Assembly: GCA_905339235.1 (NCBI GenBank)
Contig: CAJPFG010000007.1
Coordinates: forward strand, 120,481-184,480
Origin: Phycisphaerales bacterium
GTDB lineage: Bacteria > Planctomycetota > Phycisphaerae > Phycisphaerales > UBA1924
Length of the DNA: 64,000 bases
Direction: 5' to 3'
The notes below the pieces were generated by a model, which was not told where the DNA came from, ran no database searches, and was given only the letters and a program-made list of their open reading frames with translations. The position numbers and the translations under genes were made by a program. Position 1 is the first letter of the stretch; each line of letters starts with the position of its first letter. This document shows, one piece after another, positions 1 through 7,937 of this stretch.

Positions 1-100
1 CCACCGCCTTCTCGGTGAACCGCACCGTGTACAGGCACGCGAACGAAAACAGCGCCGCCACAAAGACCGCCAGCACCACATATCGGATGACCTTTCGCAC
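1..100 (-). CDS. hflC: HflC-like SPFH protein, N-terminus only (cut by window edge)
   Basis: Only the first 33 codons are inside the window. They start at a GTG at position 100, with a purine-rich ribosome site (gggaga) 6-8 bases upstream. The visible residues form a short basic start (VRKVIRY), one hydrophobic anchor segment, and then YTVRFTEKAV, which is how HflC proteins begin before the SPFH domain. The gene follows hflK by 43 bases on the same strand, the usual hflK-hflC order. By family knowledge, HflC partners HflK in a membrane complex that modulates the FtsH protease. The assignment rests on this short stretch plus context. Confidence 0.75.
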   Translation of the reverse strand, partial: MRKVIRYVVLAVFVAALFSFACLYTVRFTEKAV

Positions 101-143
101 CTTCGTCTCCCGTGACTTTCGCGGGCCCGCGCCCGCAGTGGGT

Positions 144-2234
144 TTACTTGTTCTCGTCCTTGTTGAAGATGTCCACGCCCAGGTTCACGTCCTTCAGGTC
201 CAGCACGCCGTTCAGGTCCCGGACCCGGTCCGACACGACATACAGCCGCGTGTCCTTCATGCCCTCGTTGAACGCCTCGAAAAACCGCGTCGCCCGGAAG
301 ATCGCCGGCGAGGCCTCAAACAGCGCCACCTGCCCGCTGTACCGCGCCGCCTCCGCCCGCGCGCCCATGTGCTTGTGCCACCGCTCGGCGCCGGCGTCCG
401 CCAGCGTCGCCGCGGCCCAGCCGCCCGCGTTCCGCAGCATCTCCTGCACCTTCGTCCGCTGCTGCTCGATCTCTGTCACGTTTGCCTGAATATCGCCCAC
501 CTTGTGGTTGTCCCGCATGCGCTCCAGCGACTCGATCTCGCGCACGATGGTCCGCGCCGACTCCACGCTTCCCACCACGCTCGTCAGTTGCTGCACCGCG
601 TCGGCCTCGGCCGCCGCCAGTTTCGCCTCACGACGCTGCGTCGCCTGCACCGGAGTCTCGAATGCGTTGGCCGTTTCCTTCGGCGGGTGCACCCCCGTGA
701 TCCCCAGGAACACGATCTCCACTCCGGCCCCGCGACCCTTGCCGCTTTCGTCCGGATTGAGGTCCGTCAACGCCTCCTGCACCTTCGCCTGCAACTTCCT
801 TGAGAGCGCGGCCCGATCTCCGCCCAGGATCTGGTCCAGCGTGTAGTTCTGGAAGAACCGCGTCACTTCCCGGCGCGCCGCCGTCCGGATGATCTCGTCT
901 CGCTGCCCGGGGGGCCCCAGCCGGTCGTACGCCTCGACATCCGAGACCGAATACTGCATCGGGATCTCCACGGAGATCGCCGCGATATCCGTCAGACCGG
1001 CCCCCGCCGCCGAATCCGAGATCCGCACATACTGCCAGACCTCTTCCCCGATGTGGTCGTTGGTCCACAGGATCGGCTCGGTCGTCGCCGGGGGCATCGT
1101 CGCGAGTTCCACCCGCCGCAGGCCCGTGGCGGTGTAGTCCTGAAGCGTCAGCCGGCCCTTCTCGTCCTTCGTGTAGTACTCCGGCACGTACGCGGTCTCG
1201 ATCGGCCACATCCACTTAAAGTGCCAGCCCGGACCGAGGTCCGTCCGCACCGGCCTCCCGAACCGCAGGATCATCGCCCGCTGGTGCGGCTCGACCACCA
1301 CCACACCGCTCATCACCCACACCACCACCCCACCCACCAGGATCAGCGGCACCATGGATCGGCTCAGGAGCCGATACCCCCACCCGCTCGTGACGTCGAA
1401 CCCCAACTGGTAGTTGATCGCATCGCTGATCGACTGCGCGATTCTGTCGGGCGCCGCCGCGAACCCCAACAGGCGCGACTCGAACGCAGGCCGCGGCAGT
1501 TCCCCCGCCCGCCTCGGACGGTACAGCGTCAGGATGAAGTGCAGCAGGATCTCGCACCCGATCGCGATCATGAAGACCGCCACCACCATTGGAACGATCC
1601 GCACGATCGTGTCCGGGCCGACATAGTCCACCAGGTGCGACACCGCCATCAGGAACCAGATCAGCGACGAACCCACGGCGAACGCGGCCCCGGCGCGGAG
1701 ATTCGCCCACACCGGCTGCTTCGCCAGCCCCGCCACGTACCTCGCCACCACGAAGCCCATCGCCGCAAACGTCACGCCCAGCCCCAGCGACCACCCCGGC
1801 TGCGAAGGCGCGATGAACTGCTCGCCGCTGACCACCCGGGCCAACGAGAACCGCCACAGGCCCCCGCCGATCAGGATGGCCGCGCTCACCAGGCTCACGA
1901 TCGGGAAGAACCACCGGTACAGGCTCGCCAGGCGCGCCGCCGCGGGACGGAAGTCCTCGCGCGATTCAAAGACCGACGTTCCCGCCGAGGCCGACGCGGC
2001 GAGGGCCTCGTTCTCCATCGCCTCGACGCGCTCGCGCCGGTGCTGGTCGTAGACGATCGCCAGCGCGAGCCAGGCGGGTACGCCCGCCAGCATGAAGATC
2101 GCGCCGCTCAGGGCCGCGTAGTCCCGACCCCAGAACGAATAGACCGCCGTGATCAGGGCGATCAGCAACTGGAAGATCAGCCCCTTGATCGCGGCCCCGG
2201 CCGCGCTGCGATACGTCTGAAAGTCGGCTCTCAT
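144..2234 (-). CDS. hflK: HflK-like SPFH/band-7 protein with long membrane N-terminus
   Basis: This is a 696-residue protein. The first ~310 residues hold several hydrophobic segments. A final anchor is followed by the SPFH domain from about residue 312 (VVEPHQRAMILRFGRPV). A helical Ala/Glu-rich stretch comes next (REAKLAAAEADAVQQL), typical of the stomatin/HflK coiled region. Classical HflK is about 400 residues with a single anchor, so the multi-pass N-terminus is an extension. The ATG at 2234 was preferred to a TTG 24 codons upstream because the extra residues look non-coding. HflK with HflC forms a periplasm-facing cage around FtsH in Gram-negative bacteria. The downstream hflC start supports the call. 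Confidence 0.85.
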   Translation of the reverse strand: MRADFQTYRSAAGAAIKGLIFQLLIALITAVYSFWGRDYAALSGAIFMLAGVPAWLALAIVYDQHRRERVEAMENEALAASASAGTSVFESREDFRPAAARLASLYRWFFPIVSLVSAAILIGGGLWRFSLARVVSGEQFIAPSQPGWSLGLGVTFAAMGFVVARYVAGLAKQPVWANLRAGAAFAVGSSLIWFLMAVSHLVDYVGPDTIVRIVPMVVAVFMIAIGCEILLHFILTLYRPRRAGELPRPAFESRLLGFAAAPDRIAQSISDAINYQLGFDVTSGWGYRLLSRSMVPLILVGGVVVWVMSGVVVVEPHQRAMILRFGRPVRTDLGPGWHFKWMWPIETAYVPEYYTKDEKGRLTLQDYTATGLRRVELATMPPATTEPILWTNDHIGEEVWQYVRISDSAAGAGLTDIAAISVEIPMQYSVSDVEAYDRLGPPGQRDEIIRTAARREVTRFFQNYTLDQILGGDRAALSRKLQAKVQEALTDLNPDESGKGRGAGVEIVFLGITGVHPPKETANAFETPVQATQRREAKLAAAEADAVQQLTSVVGSVESARTIVREIESLERMRDNHKVGDIQANVTEIEQQRTKVQEMLRNAGGWAAATLADAGAERWHKHMGARAEAARYSGQVALFEASPAIFRATRFFEAFNEGMKDTRLYVVSDRVRDLNGVLDLKDVNLGVDIFNKDENK

Positions 2235-2630
2235 GCGTGTATCCCGCAACCCCGCTCCCGGCGCGAGGGTGTTGTACCGAAATAGGCCATCCCCGGTGTC
2301 GCGCAAAAGCGACCGACCTCTTCCGGGGTCCGGAGGCGCCCGTCCTCCGAATCAGAAGCACCAGAACGGCGCTCCTCCGAACGCGCAGTCCGCCCCGACG
2401 CGCTGATCCCCGGCGGGGGGCGGTATTGTGACAGGGTCCTCACCTGCTTTCCACTCCGGCCCGAACGAACGTCGGACCGCCATCCCGCGTAGGTACCTCC
2501 TGCTCGCTCCGCCGCGGAATCCTCAACCTCGGGGCGCGCAGTCACCGCTCTCTCGCCCCCCCGGGCGATTGATGTACGAGGCTCCAGTGGCTATGTTCGT
2601 CCGCCTTTCTCGCTTTCTCTCCCACTCCCG
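2235..2630. other. Intergenic region between divergent hflK and permease gene
   Basis: This 396-base gap separates two divergent starts and should contain both promoters. I see no convincing -35/-10 pair, RNA gene or repeat. The short open frames on both strands lack credible starts or recognisable protein features. Confidence 0.5.
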
Positions 2631-3989
2631 ATGCTGACCCAACTCCTCGCCATCGCTCGCAACGCCTTTGTGGAAAGCGTCCGCCAGCCGGTCCTTTTTA
2701 TCCTCGTGATCCTGTCAGGGGTTCTTCAGGTCTTCAACACCTGGAACACCGGCTACAGCATGGCCGACACCGAGAGTTCCCAGATTTCCGGCGACACCAA
2801 GCTCTTATTCGACATTGGGTTAGGAACGATTTTCGTCATCGCCACCGCGCTTGCGGGCTTCATCGCCACAGCCGTCATTTCCCGCGAAATCGAGAACAAG
2901 ACCGTCCTCACCGTCGTGAGCAAGCCCGTCGGACGCCCCGTCGTCGTCCTGGGAAAGTTCTTCGGCGTCGCCGGTTCGATCATGGCCGCCGTCGTGATCA
3001 TGCTCGTCTTCCTGCTGATGGCCGTGCGCCACGGCGTCATGTCCACCGCCTCGGACGAACTCGACGCTCCGGTGCTCGCCTTCGGGCTCGGATGCGTGGG
3101 GGTCTCCTTCGCCCTCGCCGGTTGGTGCAACTATTTCTACGGCTGGAACTTCCCGCAGACCCTCATCACCATCCTCACCCCGCTCTCGGTCGTCGCCTAC
3201 GGCCTGGTCCTCCTCGTCGGTAAGCACTGGCGAATCCAATCGCCCGCCACCGACTTCAAGGACCAGGTGCTCATCGCCTCCGCATGCCTTGGGCTCGCGG
3301 TGCTCGTGCTCACCAGCGTCGCGCTCGCGGCCTCGACCCGCCTCGGGCAGGTCATGACCATCCTCGTCTGCCTCGGCGTCTTCCTCGGAGCGCTGCTCTC
3401 CAACTTCCTCATCGGGCGGCACGTCTTCAAGAACGAAGTCGCCGGCCAGATCGTCATCGCTGAGCCCGACGATATCGAACACACGACTTTTTCACACCCC
3501 GGCGAGTACTTCACGCTGCACTTGAAACAGGCGCCCGTCCGCCAGATCCGGCCCGGCGACCCGGTCTTCTATGGCCCCAGCCCCAACGGGTTTCCCATGC
3601 TTTCCCGAGGCGTCTACGGCCGATTCGAGGGAAAGGTCGGCGAAGCCCGAGAGGCCTTGGCGGAGTCGGTCGGCCCCGCGATCGTCGTCGCCGAATCTTC
3701 CGGTCTCACACTCAAAGTACGGCAGATTGGCCGTACCCCGGTTCCCGTCTACCGGCCCCCCGAGAAGGATGACTACCTTTTCCTGGCCCCTACGCGGGTC
3801 AACCCCTACGCACTCGCGGCCTGGGGTGTGGTCCCGAATCTCCAGTTCTTCTGGCTCCTCGACGCGGTATCCCAGAACCGTCCCGTTCCACCTTCGTATC
3901 TGGGTTTGGTCTCGCTGTACGCACTCTGTCAGATAGGCGTATTCCTTTCGCTGGCCGTGATACTCTTCCAGCGACGGGACGTCGGATGA
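2631..3989 (+). CDS. ABC-2 type transporter permease
   Basis: This 452-residue integral membrane protein begins like NosY/ABC-2 permeases (AIARNAFVESVRQPVLFILV). That segment is followed by the conserved early motif region with FIATAVISREIENKTVLTVVSKPV, where the SREIE..T..T..SKPV pattern is the ABC-2 permease signature. About six hydrophobic segments span residues 15-260, and one more lies at the C-terminus. Between them (about residues 265-420) is a soluble region, an insertion relative to minimal permeases. No ATP-binding subunit lies next to it, so its partner must be encoded elsewhere. The transported substrate cannot be told. No strong ribosome site precedes the ATG. Confidence 0.82.
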   Translation: MLTQLLAIARNAFVESVRQPVLFILVILSGVLQVFNTWNTGYSMADTESSQISGDTKLLFDIGLGTIFVIATALAGFIATAVISREIENKTVLTVVSKPVGRPVVVLGKFFGVAGSIMAAVVIMLVFLLMAVRHGVMSTASDELDAPVLAFGLGCVGVSFALAGWCNYFYGWNFPQTLITILTPLSVVAYGLVLLVGKHWRIQSPATDFKDQVLIASACLGLAVLVLTSVALAASTRLGQVMTILVCLGVFLGALLSNFLIGRHVFKNEVAGQIVIAEPDDIEHTTFSHPGEYFTLHLKQAPVRQIRPGDPVFYGPSPNGFPMLSRGVYGRFEGKVGEAREALAESVGPAIVVAESSGLTLKVRQIGRTPVPVYRPPEKDDYLFLAPTRVNPYALAAWGVVPNLQFFWLLDAVSQNRPVPPSYLGLVSLYALCQIGVFLSLAVILFQRRDVG

Positions 3990-4068
3990 CCGGCCGGCAC
4001 TCGCCGGGCGCACTAGGATTGATTCAGTCCGGGTTTCGGGTGGATGGGCTCCCCCATGGAGACGAGTC

Positions 4069-4359
4069 ATGGCCACGCAGCGAAGGTCGTTTGAGGAATC
4101 GGCAAAGGGCGGAGGTGGTGGCGGATCGGGCGGCGGTTCCGGCAACATGATCAAGATCGGCGTTGTCGTTGTCGCTCTCTGTCTCGCCGCGACTCTGCTC
4201 CTATGGCATTTTGGAGTCATCCAGTTCAAGAAGGAACCACCCCCTCCGTCCGCCGAGGACACGCTGAGCCAGACGGAGGAAGGCCGCAAGACTCTTCAGG
4301 AAACCCAGAAAGTGAACGAGCAACTTCAGAAGATCAACAAGGCTCCCGCGGGATCATGA
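4069..4359 (+). CDS. Small single-pass membrane protein, unknown function
   Basis: This 96-residue protein has a Gly-rich stretch (GGGGGGSGGGSG, residues 15-26). One transmembrane helix follows (about residues 28-48), then a proline run and a polar helical tail rich in Gln/Glu/Lys. The ATG is preceded by a good purine-rich site (ggagacgag). It lies 79 bases after the permease, which may make it cotranscribed, and a strong hairpin terminator follows immediately. No family was recognised. A role as a small accessory subunit of the upstream permease is only a guess from position. Confidence 0.7.
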   Translation: MATQRRSFEESAKGGGGGGSGGGSGNMIKIGVVVVALCLAATLLLWHFGVIQFKKEPPPPSAEDTLSQTEEGRKTLQETQKVNEQLQKINKAPAGS

Positions 4360-4373
4360 ATCGCACCACAGCC

Positions 4374-4410
4374 CAAGGCCCCGAGCCGGCTCGGGGCCTT
4401 GTTCTTTTTT
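4374..4410 (+). terminator. Rho-independent terminator
   Basis: A 12-bp stem (caaggccccgag / ctcggggccttg) with a 4-base loop is followed directly by a T-rich run (ttctttttt). It sits 14 bases after the stop of the small membrane protein gene and just before the converging lipoprotein gene. Confidence 0.85.
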
Positions 4411-4417
4411 GTCGGGT

Positions 4418-5233
4418 TCACTCCGCGGCATTCTCCGGCGGGGCATGTACCGCGTAGGGCATCGGAAACACCCCGCGGACCGTGGTCTTTCGGCCCCGGC
4501 CTGTCACCCGCTCCAGCCGGACCGACTCGCCCACGGCGGCAAACCGCACGATCACCCCATCATCGCCCGGGAAGTTAGGGTCATACACCGCTACCTCCAC
4601 GACCCCGCCCTCGCGTTCTTGCACGCCGAACGCCAGCACTTGGTGGTTGTTCCACAGCCGTCCCACCGGGCTTGAGGGCGCGCCCCGGTTCGACGGGCTG
4701 CGCACCAGCACCAGTCCCAGCGGGAACACCTCTCCCCGCTCCAGCCGCGACACAATCCCCGGCAGTTCGCGGGCCGACCTCGCACCGGTCCCATCGTCGC
4801 CGTTGTCCGGCAGGTTCATCCACGACATGAACGCCGCCACCATGATCGCCCCATCCCCGAACGACTCCGCCTGTCGCTGGTAGATGTACTCGTACAGTCC
4901 CGTTCCCTGTTCCGGCGGCGTTGTTCGGGCCGGCGGCGCGACCCCCGCGTGGTAGTAGTCCGCGCTCGCCAGCGACATTCCCCCGCACAGCCCGAACGTG
5001 CTCGGGATGCTCTTCCCCCCGCCGATCAGGGATGCTCCTGTCGTCGGGTTGCGCAGCGCCGCCGGCAATGGCGAGCCCTCAAAGTGATTCACGAACCGGA
5101 ACCCATGCAACGACGGAAGGTAGGCTGACCTCCGATTCGTCTCGCCGGGCGCTCGCCCCACGTCCACCGGCTCGGCCCGTGGCGCCCCGCACCCCGCCAG
5201 GGCCAGCAGCACGATTCCCGACAGGGTTCTCAT
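4418..5233 (-). CDS. Lipoprotein with papain-like (C39-type) fold features
   Basis: This is a 271-residue protein. The ATG at 5233 is followed by a signal peptide with a lipobox (LLALAGC, Cys about residue 15), so the mature protein should be membrane-anchored. The longer upstream frame was rejected because it overlaps the next gene's start. Three spaced motifs recall the Cys-His-Asp layout of papain-like/C39 domains: FGLCGGMSLASADYY, NNHQVLAFGV and VAVYDPNFPGDD. C39-like domains act as peptidases or as inactive binding modules. The catalytic assignment is an inference from motif order, with no clear family match. It converges on the upstream terminator and is divergent from the zinc-ribbon gene. 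Confidence 0.7.
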   Translation of the reverse strand: MRTLSGIVLLALAGCGAPRAEPVDVGRAPGETNRRSAYLPSLHGFRFVNHFEGSPLPAALRNPTTGASLIGGGKSIPSTFGLCGGMSLASADYYHAGVAPPARTTPPEQGTGLYEYIYQRQAESFGDGAIMVAAFMSWMNLPDNGDDGTGARSARELPGIVSRLERGEVFPLGLVLVRSPSNRGAPSSPVGRLWNNHQVLAFGVQEREGGVVEVAVYDPNFPGDDGVIVRFAAVGESVRLERVTGRGRKTTVRGVFPMPYAVHAPPENAAE

Positions 5234-5306
5234 TGCCTGAGCGTACCGCGGCACGCCGCAACCGGCGCGCGAGTTCGTGGTACTCTCTTGGCCGTGGAGT
5301 GCTTCG

Positions 5307-6341
5307 ATGCCCGGTGTCATCACAGACCATTCCTGCATCCGGTGCGGAAAGGCCATTCCCCGCGGCCAGGCCTTCGTTGATACCTCCGGGAAGTGGTGGT
5401 GCCGCGAGTGTTTCACCTCCCACGGCCTGCGCCAATCCAGCCCGCGGCCCGGTTCCCCGGGTGACGGCCCCATTGCCATCGAGGGCCCAAACTTCGCCGG
5501 CAAGACCCGCGCCCCGTGCCCGAAGTGCGGCGCCGCCATGACGCCCGGAATCCCCGCGTGCTCCGTCTGCGCCTACGACCCCGCCTCCATCCCTCTCGAC
5601 CCCGCGAAGGCGCGAGACATCCTTGGTGACTTCGATCCCGACGCCACACCGAAGGAAAAGGGCGAACCGCGGACCATCAAGAAGCCGCCCAAACCACGCA
5701 TCCCGACCTGCACCAACTGCGGCTACAGCCTCAAGGGGCTCCCAGCCCAGCCCTCCGGCGGGATCGTCTGCCCCGAGTGCTCCACACACAACACGGTCGT
5801 CCTGCGCCGCGACGAGGACGAAGAGACCTCCCGCGAAATCGCCCGCTGGACCTACCTCAAGCCCCTCTACCTGCTCATCGGCGGGCTGATCGGGTACGTG
5901 CTCCTGCTGATCGCCCGTGGTTGGATCAACGGCAACCTCGACGCATCCATCTACGGAATCGTTCGCGCCCCCGGACAGCGCGGCTGGAACGTCGCGCTGG
6001 TCAACGTGCTCGTCGGCCTGGCTTTTTACGCCTGGACGGTCGTCGTTGCCTCCACGCTCACAATTCTCGCCGGCCTCGCCTGGGCGGGGCTCTCAACCAC
6101 CTTCCGAGTCCTGTTCCTCCAGTCCGCCGGCCTGCTCGCCACCATCTTCGCGGTCTGGACCCTTCTCTACACGATCCCCCTTCCCCTGCCCTGGTGGGCG
6201 ATTTCAGCCTTCTGCGGCCTGTTCTACATCTACTACCTGGCCGACATGCAGGAAATCGAGTGGTGGGACGCCACCGTCATCATGCTGGCAACCGGGGTAG
6301 TTGTCGGGGCGACGTTGCTCGTAGCCTCTCGGGTCTTTTGA
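5307..6341 (+). CDS. Zinc-ribbon membrane protein, unknown function
   Basis: This is a 344-residue protein. The N-terminal half carries three CxxC-pair zinc ribbons: CIRCGKAIPRG...CREC, CPKCGAAM...CSVC and CTNCGYSLKGL...CPEC. The last is the ribbon common in planctomycete membrane proteins. The C-terminal half (about residues 180-344) has five or six hydrophobic segments. The ATG at 5307 was chosen because it follows a gtggagt site and removes ten unlikely residues. The next gene has the same architecture, so the two are probably paralogues acting at the membrane. The ligand and role are unknown. Confidence 0.75.
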   Translation: MPGVITDHSCIRCGKAIPRGQAFVDTSGKWWCRECFTSHGLRQSSPRPGSPGDGPIAIEGPNFAGKTRAPCPKCGAAMTPGIPACSVCAYDPASIPLDPAKARDILGDFDPDATPKEKGEPRTIKKPPKPRIPTCTNCGYSLKGLPAQPSGGIVCPECSTHNTVVLRRDEDEETSREIARWTYLKPLYLLIGGLIGYVLLLIARGWINGNLDASIYGIVRAPGQRGWNVALVNVLVGLAFYAWTVVVASTLTILAGLAWAGLSTTFRVLFLQSAGLLATIFAVWTLLYTIPLPLPWWAISAFCGLFYIYYLADMQEIEWWDATVIMLATGVVVGATLLVASRVF

Positions 6342-6418
6342 AATCCCCCAAGACAAAGTCCCCTCCCATCGGTACGCTGTAGGTGCCGGGGGCAATCCGG
6401 TTTCGGAGTGCGTGCGTC

Positions 6419-7255
6419 ATGGCTGAGGCTCAGAGCGCTGGACAGAAGACCTGCACCGTGTGCGGCCTCGATGTCGCGGGAAAACCCCGCGTCAAGGACG
6501 CCCAGGGCCGATACATGTGCCAGGACTGCTTCAACAAGGCCCGCGCGGCCCGGGGCGCGCAGAACGCCCCCAAGATCGCCGCCCAGGCCGCCAAGCCCCT
6601 CTCGCCCCCGCCCGACGAGAGCGACAACTCCTTCCTGCTCGACATCGGCAAGAAAGGGTCGGTTTCGGAGCGGGGCGTCGCCCCCTGCCCGGAATGCGGT
6701 CGCGCCCTTGAAGAAGGAACCGTCGTGTGCGTGGGTTGCGGGTACAACTCCAAGACCGGCAAGCGCCTTCAGGTCAAAGTCCTCAAGCCCGAGGTGGACA
6801 AGTCTTCGGGGGCCAAGGTCACCTCGCCGGGCAGTTCCCTCGCCAGCAATCCGCACGTGATCGGCGTAGCGGTGGCAATCATGTGGGGCGGCTTCGCCGG
6901 CGCTGTTGTGGCCGCCCCCGACCTTTACCTGGTGTACGTCATCGCCTACCTGCTGTACACGCTGGTGGTGGGCATCTGCATAATCGTGCAAATCTGGAGC
7001 GAAAGCCCCATGGCGGGAGGCATCCTGATCGCGCTGCGGGTGGGCGGGCGATCGGTCGCCGGGATGGCCGGCCGCAGCGGCGACGAGAACGCGCCGATGA
7101 TCGCCGTCGGCATCGAACTCGCCCTGCTGCTCGTCACACTGGCGATCGTTCTGACCAAGGTCGAATCGATCGTCCTTCGGTGGCTCTGGTGTGCCGGGAT
7201 TCTCGCCGGCATCCTCGGCGCGGTGGTCAACCCCGACGTGCTCAAGCAATTCTGA
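6419..7255 (+). CDS. Zinc-ribbon membrane protein, paralogue of upstream gene
   Basis: This is a 278-residue protein. An N-terminal LIM-like CTVCGLDVAGKPR...CQDC ribbon is followed by a low-complexity linker. A second ribbon follows (CPECGRALEEG...CVGCGYNSKTGKRL; the CGYN..TG sequence is typical of this group). The C-terminus has about five hydrophobic segments. The arrangement repeats that of the preceding gene, 77 bases upstream on the same strand. The ATG at 6419 fits the ribbon start better than an upstream frame start. No enzymatic motif is visible. A structural or sensing role at the membrane is inference. Confidence 0.75.
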   Translation: MAEAQSAGQKTCTVCGLDVAGKPRVKDAQGRYMCQDCFNKARAARGAQNAPKIAAQAAKPLSPPPDESDNSFLLDIGKKGSVSERGVAPCPECGRALEEGTVVCVGCGYNSKTGKRLQVKVLKPEVDKSSGAKVTSPGSSLASNPHVIGVAVAIMWGGFAGAVVAAPDLYLVYVIAYLLYTLVVGICIIVQIWSESPMAGGILIALRVGGRSVAGMAGRSGDENAPMIAVGIELALLLVTLAIVLTKVESIVLRWLWCAGILAGILGAVVNPDVLKQF

Positions 7256-7265
7256 TCCCAGCGGC

Positions 7266-7291
7266 AACGCCCCGCCGAGGCGCGGGGCGTT
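7266..7291 (+). terminator. GC-rich hairpin after zinc-ribbon gene (weak terminator)
   Basis: The arms aacgcccc and ggggcgtt form an 8-bp stem with a 10-base loop, 11 bases after the stop codon. No T-run follows, so it may stabilise the 3' end rather than terminate. Confidence 0.4.
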
Positions 7292-7382
7292 CCGGGGTGT
7301 GGCTCCCTCTGAAAAAGGGGGTCTCGTTCGTGACCGCCGCCGGGCTTGCGGAATCCGCATGCGCCCGACGGCGAAATAGACT

Positions 7383-7628
7383 TCAGCCCTTAGCCGCCTT
7401 CGAACGCGGCTCGATGTATCCCATGCGCACCAGAAACGCCGCGGCTTCCTCGACTTCGAACCGGGTGAACTCGCACATCTCGCGCGGCTGCTCCGCGCTC
7501 CCCAGCAGGTCCGTCGGGTAGATCTTCCGGCCGTGGTGCTCCGCGGCGTACTCCTCGCACGCCTTCAGAACCACCACCGCCGCCTCCACCAACCGCTCCG
7601 GACTGATCTGCTCACGAGGTGTATTCAT
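7383..7628 (-). CDS. Small hypothetical protein
   Basis: This 81-residue soluble protein has no cysteine pairs apart from isolated Cys residues. It is mostly helical by composition and ends with a basic tail. The start has a ggtgacgc purine-rich site just upstream. The sequence reads like a real small protein (balanced composition; conserved-looking KIYPTDLLGSAEQPREMCEF core), unlike the antisense frames around it. It converges on the zinc-ribbon gene and is divergent from the HDOD gene. No family recognised. Confidence 0.65.
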   Translation of the reverse strand: MNTPREQISPERLVEAAVVVLKACEEYAAEHHGRKIYPTDLLGSAEQPREMCEFTRFEVEEAAAFLVRMGYIEPRSKAAKG

Positions 7629-7937
7629 GCGTCACCTTCTACCGATTCGGTCCGACCCTTCCCTGGGCCTTTCCTTTTTCTACTCGGAATGTCCATTCGT
7701 GGTTCTCCCCATGCGGGATGCATCATGTCGCGCGAAGGTAACGCATTGGATTCCGCGTCGGCGCTTTCGTCACGCTCCGCAAAGCCTCATGGCCTCGGGC
7801 TTTGCGCAACCCCCCGCATAGGTGGAATCACCCATTCTCGCTTTCCCCACGAATCTTCACGTCCGGCGGGTGGACACACGATTCTGTGTGTGCCCCACCC
7901 GTGTCTCTCGGGCCGGGCCGTGCGGGTCCAATAACTC
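7629..7937. other. Intergenic region upstream of HDOD gene
   Basis: This 309-base gap lies between two divergent starts. Base composition is less GC-rich than the coding regions, consistent with regulatory DNA, but I could not pick a convincing promoter or operator in it. Confidence 0.4.
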
